Both the position numbers and the translations under genes were made by a program. Positions 58,021-64,000 of a stretch of 64,000 nucleotides of DNA are shown here, one piece after another. The DNA is from Zingiber officinale (taxonomy: Eukaryota; Streptophyta; Magnoliopsida; Zingiberales; Zingiberaceae): assembly GCF_018446385.1 (NCBI RefSeq), contig NC_055991.1:97695712-97759711 (forward strand). The letters are read 5' to 3'. The first letter of the stretch is position 1. Each line of letters begins with the position of its first letter. Below the pieces are notes generated by a model. The model was not told the origin of the DNA. It was given only the letters and a program-made list of their open reading frames with translations, and did not search any database.

Positions 58021-58332
58021 ATACATCTTTCTCAGCCCCTTGTACATTCTATTCTTAGTTTAATATGTTTTGGCTAACTCGGTGAAATATTAATAAACCT
58101 CTTTCTTCCACATATGAAAGAATATTATCCTGCATTAGGACATTAGCAAGTCTTCTCATTGTAATATGATTCCATGGCTAACTTCTATGAAATGCAACAA
58201 TTGTACTTGAGAATCATATATGTCACTAGTTATAATCTTCTTTGACTTGCTCTTGTAATCTTTCAACATGCTTCATGAAAACAATTTGTGTTTTCTGATC
58301 TTCACTTGGTCACACATGTCCTGATAACTTAG

Positions 58333-58467
58333 ATACGGAGGCTCGCCGAGCAATTCCAAAAACAAACACCTCATGTTGCTCCTACTGCTAAAGGTGGAGA
58401 AGAAGATGATGATGTCCCAGAGCTTGTTCTTAGAGAGACATTTGAACAGACTGCAAAGGAGAAGTAA
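58333..58467 (+). pseudogene. BTF3: Captured last exon of BTF3 (NAC beta subunit)
   Basis: BTF3 is the beta subunit of the nascent polypeptide-associated complex on ribosomes. This piece keeps the C-terminus, LAEQFQKQ, an acidic EEDDD stretch, VPELV and ETFE, ending in TAA at 58465-58467, and it starts right after an acceptor AG at 58331-58332. The front of the gene is absent. It follows the RPT4 pieces in the same orientation, so a spliced transcript could join the two. Confidence 0.85.
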
Positions 58468-59008
58468 ACTTCATAGATGGATATTCCAATAAGTTTGCAC
58501 TCTGCTTTGTATGTCATAATTGCTATGTCTATTGAAATTTGTGATAGCAATCAGAACCAGTTACTTGGTTAGTGATGTGTACAAATAATTTTGTAAAGCT
58601 TAAGATTGCTCAAGGAGTATTGGGGTAAATTTCTTCCTACAGTTAATTTTGTAAATCTTAGTTGATATAATTTTATAAATCTTCTTCTTTTGTACAGTTA
58701 ATTATGTTTAATAAAGAGACATCATTTTTTCTTATAAAGACAATAATTTTTAACTATTAAAAAAAATAATTAAAGACAACGATTTTGAAATATTATGAAA
58801 AAAACAACTAAAGACAACGATTTTTAAACGCTGCGAAATTATTGTCTTTGATATTAAAAAACAACAGTTTAAAATCGTTGCAAAACTGTTGTCTATCACG
58901 CTAAAAACTTTAGCGTACTTTTAACAATAGTGTCAATTGCAACATTTTTTAAAGGGCAAAGACAACAAATTTTATCTGTTGTCGCTTATCATTTCTGTTG
59001 TAGTGAAT

Positions 59009-61203
59009 ACTTAGTTAATCAATTGAGAAACTTTAGTCTAATTAGTTTAGGTTATGGCGAGATAGCTTCAGTTAGTTCCACTTAACTTAGCAAATCAAGT
59101 AAGATACTTCTTACCTTACCTTACCTGATTACTTAGACTAGGCTTCCCTAACATACTATTATTTCACCTTACCCTATTACTATGTTGGGCAAGTGTCAAG
59201 CAAACCTAAGTCCTTAACTAACCATTCTAACCTAAGCAAGAATGAAATTAAGCATGTAATAATAATAAAAGCAGTAAATCAATCAAGCAGCAAGTTTATC
59301 TAACAACAAAAATTATTTTTATATTGTTTACCCCTGAATCATACCTTGATAAGGTCTATCTAGATAGTGAATCTGATTCTTGGGGATCCAATATTGATTT
59401 GGTTCAGCTTGATTACTCAAGATTATTTTAGGAACTCATGCTTGGACTTGATTTCTAGTGTTTCGATTCACTAAAGATATATATGATTTGAATCGAGTCT
59501 TAACCTTGTATCCAAGTTTGTATTGATTGTATACAACCCTTTGAGTTCCAAGTACCATATCAAGGTAATTGGAGCCCGAAGTGAACAGTTCCAATGATCT
59601 TTTAAGGCCTTCAACTTGATTTTTCAAGGTAAATTTTTTTTCCTCAAGTTGTTAAACTTGAGTTGAAGTTCCACTTTGAACTTGTTCAGTTGAAGAACTT
59701 GGACTAGTAATTTCCTTAAGGATTGTTACCTCCTTTTGGAGTGACTTGATCCAGACATTTGACTTGGCTAATTTTGAGTTAAATACGATATCATATTATA
59801 CAATGTCAACTAATTTAGGACTTACAGTGGGGTTTGAATATTATGATCCGAATACGGATCCGTGGCTTGATTCGAACTCGACTTCAAATTCGGTCTCGGA
59901 CTCGAGTTCGAATTCAGTTTCGGCAATGTGAGCTTGTACTAATAGTGCCAATAAACTCGTTTGAGTTTGTTCTTCTTCGTCTAACTTTTCCGATGACTCA
60001 GGCCACGTTGCTTTTAGGGCCTTGCTTCTTCTTTGATTTTTGGTTTCCTTTATGTTCGGGCATTCCGGCTTGTAGTGTCATTTCTTATTACACCCATAGC
60101 AAGTCATTATCGTGGTTCAATTCGGACCCGATAGCTTGCTCTTTGATTGGATCAACTTCTTCTTTTTAAGCATTTTTAAACTAGATTGACTAGTTTGGAG
60201 GTTATTTCCTCACTGTCTTCTAAATCCGACACGTCTTCGGATTCAAGTTCGATTCTAGACTTGGGCTTTGAATTTTTCTGCAATCAAACCAATACCTTTT
60301 TTGGCCGGAGTAGCATTGGATTGTTCATGTAATTCAAATTTAGAAAATAACTCGTCTAATTTAATAATTGAAAGGTTATTGGAAACCTTATAAGCATCTA
60401 CCATAGATGTTCACAGTGTATTCCTAGGAAAGACTTTTAAAACATACCCTTATAATGTCACGGTTTTCGATTTGTTGTCCAATTGTGTGGAGTCCATTTA
60501 GGAGGTCCTGGATCCGAGCATGTAATTGGCTTGCCGACTCTTTTTCCTATATTTTTATATTATACAATTTATTTAACAATAAATCACGATTACATACATT
60601 TGTATCGAAAGTGCCTTCGGATGACTCGATCAGCTTCTCCCATAGGTTCTTTGTGTTGATGAAGGGTTCGGCTCAGTTCAACTCCTCTTTGGTCAAGTAG
60701 CACTAGAGAGTTTGAGTCGTTTTTGCATCTACCTTAATATTCTTTCTTGTTGGCACGTCCCATTTCTCATAGGCGAGTGGTACTTTGTCTTGGGTGGGGA
60801 GAGTGAATCCAGTTTGGATTATAATTCACATTTCCACTTGAGTTTTCAAGTGAAACTCCATCCGACTCTTCCAATAGCTGAAATCTTCGTTGGAAAAGAG
60901 AGATAGTCAAATGGTATTGTAGCCATCTTAATGGGTCATTTAAAGTAACTCTTGTAAAAAAAAATGATATAGAATGTACCAAGACTTGATCTTGGATTAA
61001 TAGTGAGGGAGAAGTATAACGAAAAAGAGAGAAAATTACTCGAGTGGTGTTGCACCAACTTCGAGAAACAAAAGAAACACATAAAAAAAAATTATTAGGA
61101 GTGATTACATCGATTCTAATTAACAATAAGAAAATTGAAAACGATAAAAATTGCTCGAATGGTGGTTGCACTAATTCAGAGCACTCCCTGCTTTGATATC
61201 AAT
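59009..61203 (-). pseudogene. gag: Decayed copia-type gag and leader
   Basis: Minus strand from the primer region at about 61185-61203 (ATTGATATCAAAGCAGGG, a mutated relative of the initiator-Met site) through a start ATGGCTACAATACC near 60935. Gag-like codons with several stops follow: a capsid region, a zinc knuckle YGCNKK-HYKPECP near 60090, an acidic Ser/Glu tract near 59880-59950, and LELFTSGSNYLDMVLGTQRV-like coiled-coil sequence at 59520-59630. A segment IPKNQIHYLDRPYQ near 59345 may be the end of gag. Pol is absent; to the left lies the CACTA insertion. Confidence 0.7.
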
Positions 61204-61468
61204 TGTAGGATCGAAAGAAGCACTAGAGGAAGGGAGGGGGTGAATAGTGTTGGTCACTTTTTTACCTTTTTAGAAAACTAAAGAGATAATGTAGTGGAAA
61301 TAAGATAGAACATAAACAATGCTAAGATAATTTCTTTTTACTTGGTTCGTAGCCCGACGACTACTAGTCCAAGGCTCGCACTCACTAAGTGTTTTCATTG
61401 GGCAATTCACTAATAACACGAAGATTTACAAAATATACTGAATTGAAAATACAATTAAATAAACCAAG
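61204..61468 (-). repeat. Copia LTR (family 2), minus orientation, interrupted by SINEs
   Basis: TGTAGGATCGAAAGAAGCAC onward, matching the 48869 copy closely to about 61468 (GACGACT, CTCGCACTC, AGTGTTTTCATTGG), after which SINE insertions break it. It is the 5' LTR for the gag remnant to its left, because the primer site adjoins its left edge. Confidence 0.7.
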
Positions 61469-61501
61469 GACGTAGCACAGACGGTGGGTGCATGACATCT
61501 C
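61469..61501 (+). mobile_element. SINE fragment (family S), plus orientation
   Basis: GACGTAGCACAGACGGTG and CATGACATCTC match the start of the full SINE at 61670; bracketed by AAATAAACCAAG on both sides. Confidence 0.55.
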
Positions 61502-61519
61502 AAATAAACCAAGTGTACC

Positions 61520-61620
61520 GAGATGCCATGCGCCTAGGTCGTCAGTTTCTGAAAATCTATCCTTGGCCATTACGCCAGAGATGTCATGCGCTCACCATCA
61601 GCTCTACGCCCTGGGGGCGC
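61520..61620 (-). mobile_element. SINE (family S), minus orientation, partial
   Basis: Reverse complement of the first 100 or so bases of the 61670 SINE: minus-strand GCCCCCAGGGCGTAG at the start, then CATGACATCTCTGGCGTAAT and GACGACCT. Flanked by AAATAAACCAAGTGTACC (61502-61519) and AAATAAACTAAGTATACT (61624-61641). Confidence 0.7.
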
Positions 61621-61669
61621 AATTAAATAAACTAAGTATACTGATGACTTGAGTGTAGTCGTCATCGAT

Positions 61670-61854
61670 GCCCCCAGGGTGTAGCACAGACAGTAGACGC
61701 ATGCATCTCTAGCGTAATGGCCAGGGGTCGATTCTCAGGAACTGACAACCTGAGGTTTACCCCACCATGCGCTTGACGCTTGTGTACCTGCATGTACTTC
61801 TCTCCATATCCGTGGGGCCGACACTAGGGGTTCGTTAATGTAGCGAATCTACAT
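61670..61854 (+). mobile_element. SINE (family S), full copy
   Basis: Starts GCCCCCAGGGTGTAGC, A box GTGTAGCACAGACAGTAG, B box GGGGTCGATTCTC, then ATATCCGTGGGGCCGACAC. Target duplication TTGAG(T/C)GTAGTCGTC at 61649-61663 and 61855-61869, one mismatch. Confidence 0.75.
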
Positions 61855-61879
61855 TTGAGCGTAGTCGTCGGTTGTCTCC

Positions 61880-62072
61880 TTGTACAGTCTAGTGGCTAAC
61901 GCATGAGGTACTACCAACTTGAGGTCTGGGGTTCGAATCTCGGCATAGCCTCTTTTCCTTCCAGGCCCCTCAGTCCCAGGCGCTTGGATCCCTTCCAGGT
62001 GTCTAGATCACCTTGGTCTAAAAACTTAAATCTGTATCACAGAGTTAGTACAAAAAACATAATAATAATAAT
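61880..62072 (+). mobile_element. tRNA-derived SINE, second family
   Basis: A box TCTAGTGGCTAACGC and B box GGGTTCGAATCTC 35 bases apart, followed by a GC-rich body and an AATAATAATAATT tail. TTAGTACAAAA occurs before and after the tail. It is a tRNA relic, not a folding tRNA gene. Confidence 0.6.
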
Positions 62073-62216
62073 TAGTACAAAAGGGTTAGTTCAATTTGGA
62101 CTATGTAATCTTGACTTTTGGATTTCCAGTGAAACTTTGGGTTAGACGGACGCCAACTATTCCCTCTTGGGTTAGACGAATTTTTTGAACATGTGTCCAA
62201 AAAATTTAATTCGTGT

Positions 62217-62487
62217 TAAAAAAATCACAGTTCTCGATATATTAGGTCAAATTATATTTGAGAGTATGAATATAATTAGGAGAACTAGACGAATACACAA
62301 GACTTGATTCCATATCATTCCGAGTTCTATAGGTCCATTAGCCAGTTTCGACCAAAACCGACTAATAGACCTAAAAAGCTCGGAACGACATGAAACCAAC
62401 TCTTATGTGTTTGTCTAATTCTCCTAATTATATCTATCCTTTCAAACATTAATTTGATAAATTATATTGAGAGTAGTGATTTTTTGA
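62217..62487. repeat. Foldback MITE-like element, arms about 130 bp
   Basis: A long imperfect inverted repeat centred near 62350: TATAATTAGGAGAACTAGAC on the left pairs with GTCTAATTCTCCTAATTATA on the right, and AGGTCCATTAG with CTAATAGACCT. Outer arms (AAAATCACAG, AGTAGTGATTTTTT) extend the pairing. Target duplication not resolved. Confidence 0.75.
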
Positions 62488-62517
62488 ATATAAATTGATC
62501 ATTTAAAAAACCTTATC

Positions 62518-62602
62518 GATTGCTACACTGTAGCAATTAATTCGGGACCTTACTGTGCTAATGAATAGTATCTCGAATTGATTGCTACACTATAGCAATC
62601 AA
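62518..62602. repeat. Paired palindromes ATTGCTACA-C-TGTAGCAAT
   Basis: A perfect 9-bp-arm palindrome at 62519-62537 and a near-perfect one at 62580-62600 are themselves arranged as an inverted pair (TAGCAATTAATTCG against CGAATTGATTGCTA). Looks like a small foldback element. Confidence 0.7.
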
Positions 62603-64000
62603 TTTGGTATAGTAAAGAGGGGTAAAATTGGTATGGGATACATGATTTGATAATTTTGAAACTTGGATATATGATTTGGGTATTTCAAAACTTTAGATAG
62701 GCGGTTCGATAATTTATTGATAATTCTATATTTAAAATCATTCCATTCAAAATTTTTTGCTCTACCAAAGTGCCGGACTTCTAAATTTTCAGAGTTCGTT
62801 AGGAATTCCTTCTAGGGCTTGTTGAATTATTTTAATGGATTGCCTAAATTCACTCATTCGTAGTAAATAATAGGCTAATGAATGCTCCTTTTTGCGGACT
62901 TCCCAATTGAATTCATCGTATCACTCATAAGTAGCACAACACACCTCTAGGGCTTGGATTAGTGTCTATCTCATGTCCAAGTGTTTGTTCAATATAACCA
63001 TGTTCCACTGAATGAGAGGCAAACTTGAGAACACTTCTTAACTGATTTCCCTTTTATTATGAGTGATCATTGTTATGTAAATTATTCATTCAACTCCATA
63101 AAACTAGCAAAATGTTCCTACTCATTCAATAAGTGTATATTTAACCCTTTCAAGGGTTCAATCAAGAAGTGTCAAAGCATGTTGATACTCATAAGATGAC
63201 ATTAGTAATATTAAGTAAAAGGATCAGGTGCAGCAAGCAACATGAGACACTCAGACATTTGGAACCAAATCAAATAAGTCCTCAGTCATGCCTAGTGTGA
63301 TGTTTCTCCAACGACCCGTCTATGAATTTGTTAAAACATCACTATGTTTACGTGCGTAAGATTACCGATTACTATCACATTACATAGATATAAGATGTAT
63401 TGGTCATTCATCGAAGTCAATATTTTCTCTCAGGATCACTATGAATAGGGAAACTTCAATAGCATCACTTCATGCTTTATGACCGTCTTACATCTTTACT
63501 CAATCTAGCATTAAAGCAAAAAAACCTTTTACTACAATCGTTGTTGTGCACAAGATCATGAATAAAAAAGTGATTTCATTGACTTATTATAATTATATTT
63601 TTCAATGACACTCTTTAAAATCTGCTTATCTCTAGAAGATTGAACTACTGGCCTTACGTACTGATAGAAGATTGAACTCTATAAGTCAAATTAAGGAAAC
63701 AATTTGAACGCCTTATGAAAAGGATACAAATTATGGCTTCAAATCCCTCAAATTCAATTCTAGTAAAAAAGTACTCATAATAAACAAGAGGAAGGGGCGC
63801 CTTGCAACTAGGATTCATGTGCAGTGGCTCGCATGTTGAAAATGACAATGATGATTTGAACAAATCATCATTGTCATTGAAAAATAACTGAAAGTGGCTC
63901 GCATTTGTAGTGATTTGAACACTACAATGTGTAGCGTCGAACACAACTGAAAGGGGCGTGGCACTTGTAGCTAAGGGTGACAGCACCACTCCGTCACTGA
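62603..64000. other. Right edge, no gene recognised
   Basis: AT-rich DNA. A minus-strand frame of 111 codons at 63654-63989 has no domain I recognise and overlaps a foldback repeat, so it is not called. Parts of 62850-63500 may be old retrotransposon sequence, but no motif supports a family. Confidence 0.45.
63841..63878. repeat. Perfect 18-bp-arm hairpin
   Basis: AATGACAATGATGATTTG and its exact reverse complement are separated by two bases; about 45 bases on, TTGTAGTG/CACTACAA forms another stem (loop ATTTGAA). Both lie between copies of GTGGCTCGCAT. Confidence 0.85.

Larger units (their letters stand above)
55585..59008. mobile_element. Non-autonomous CACTA transposon carrying host gene pieces (Pack-CACTA)
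   Basis: Termini CACTATAAAAAAATTC (from 55588) and, on the other strand, CACTACAACAGAAATG (from 59005), with a 3-bp target duplication AAT (55585-55587, 59006-59008). Both subterminal regions carry repeated AAAGACAACGATTTT-like motifs in both orientations, as in En/Spm elements. No transposase is present. The 3.4-kb interior holds spliced-gene fragments of RPT4 and BTF3 on the plus strand, and a 5'-UTR-like stretch at 55795-55960 with AAACCCTAAAC. Confidence 0.85.

Noticed and set aside
56874..58467. A functional AAA ATPase gene
   Set aside because: Exons are missing, there is an in-frame stop, Walker A is altered, and the whole is inside a CACTA element ending with a different gene's last exon.
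63654..63989. 111-codon minus-strand frame
   Set aside because: No recognisable domain, overlaps perfect hairpins, AT-rich context.

Overview
This is a stretch of a large, retrotransposon-rich flowering-plant nuclear genome. Spliceosomal introns, a GC-rich intergenic minisatellite, Au-type SINEs, CACTA, Harbinger and Mutator-like DNA elements, and Ty1/copia and Ty3/gypsy LTR elements all point that way. Repeat style and gene sequence suggest a monocot, perhaps Zingiberales, but I cannot prove the species from the window.

Two host genes are clear, and they are divergently arranged. The first is a minus-strand single-coding-exon gene for RNA polymerase III subunit RPC6 (742-1440). The second is a plus-strand nine-exon gene, about 28 kb long, for a GT8 glycosyltransferase of the PGSIP6/IPUT1 type (inositol phosphorylceramide glucuronosyltransferase; ATG 3390, stop 31692, 570 codons). 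A G-rich minisatellite lies between their start codons. The introns of the IPUT1-like gene are swollen by transposons: a 9-bp-TSD Mutator-like MITE in intron 3, two Au SINEs in intron 4, a complete antisense Ty3/gypsy element (14707-25225, TSD CATTG) in intron 5, and a LINE/SINE cluster plus an AT-rich tandem duplication in intron 7.

From about 33.6 kb to 47.8 kb there is one nested structure. A decayed PIF/Harbinger transposon (33599-47821, TSD TTA) is split in its Myb-like ORF by a gag-only copia-type LTR retrotransposon (34766-44357, TSD GTTTC). The 3' LTR of that retrotransposon is in turn split by a solo LTR (40719-43347, TSD GTACC). The LTRs of the gag-only element are built almost entirely of short hairpins whose stems differ in sequence but stay self-complementary. 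This is the most unusual signal in the window.

From 48.9 kb to 62 kb there are fragments of copia and gypsy elements (three related copia LTR pieces, a second solo LTR, a decayed gag) and a 1.2-kb TTAATTAA-rich island. A non-autonomous CACTA transposon (55588-59005, TSD AAT) carries pieces of two unrelated host genes in the same orientation: the proteasome ATPase RPT4 and the nascent-polypeptide-associated factor BTF3. SINEs repeatedly inserted at one site follow at 61.5-61.9 kb, then foldback elements. No intact host gene is recognised after 31.7 kb. All assignments come from reading the sequence; no database search was run.
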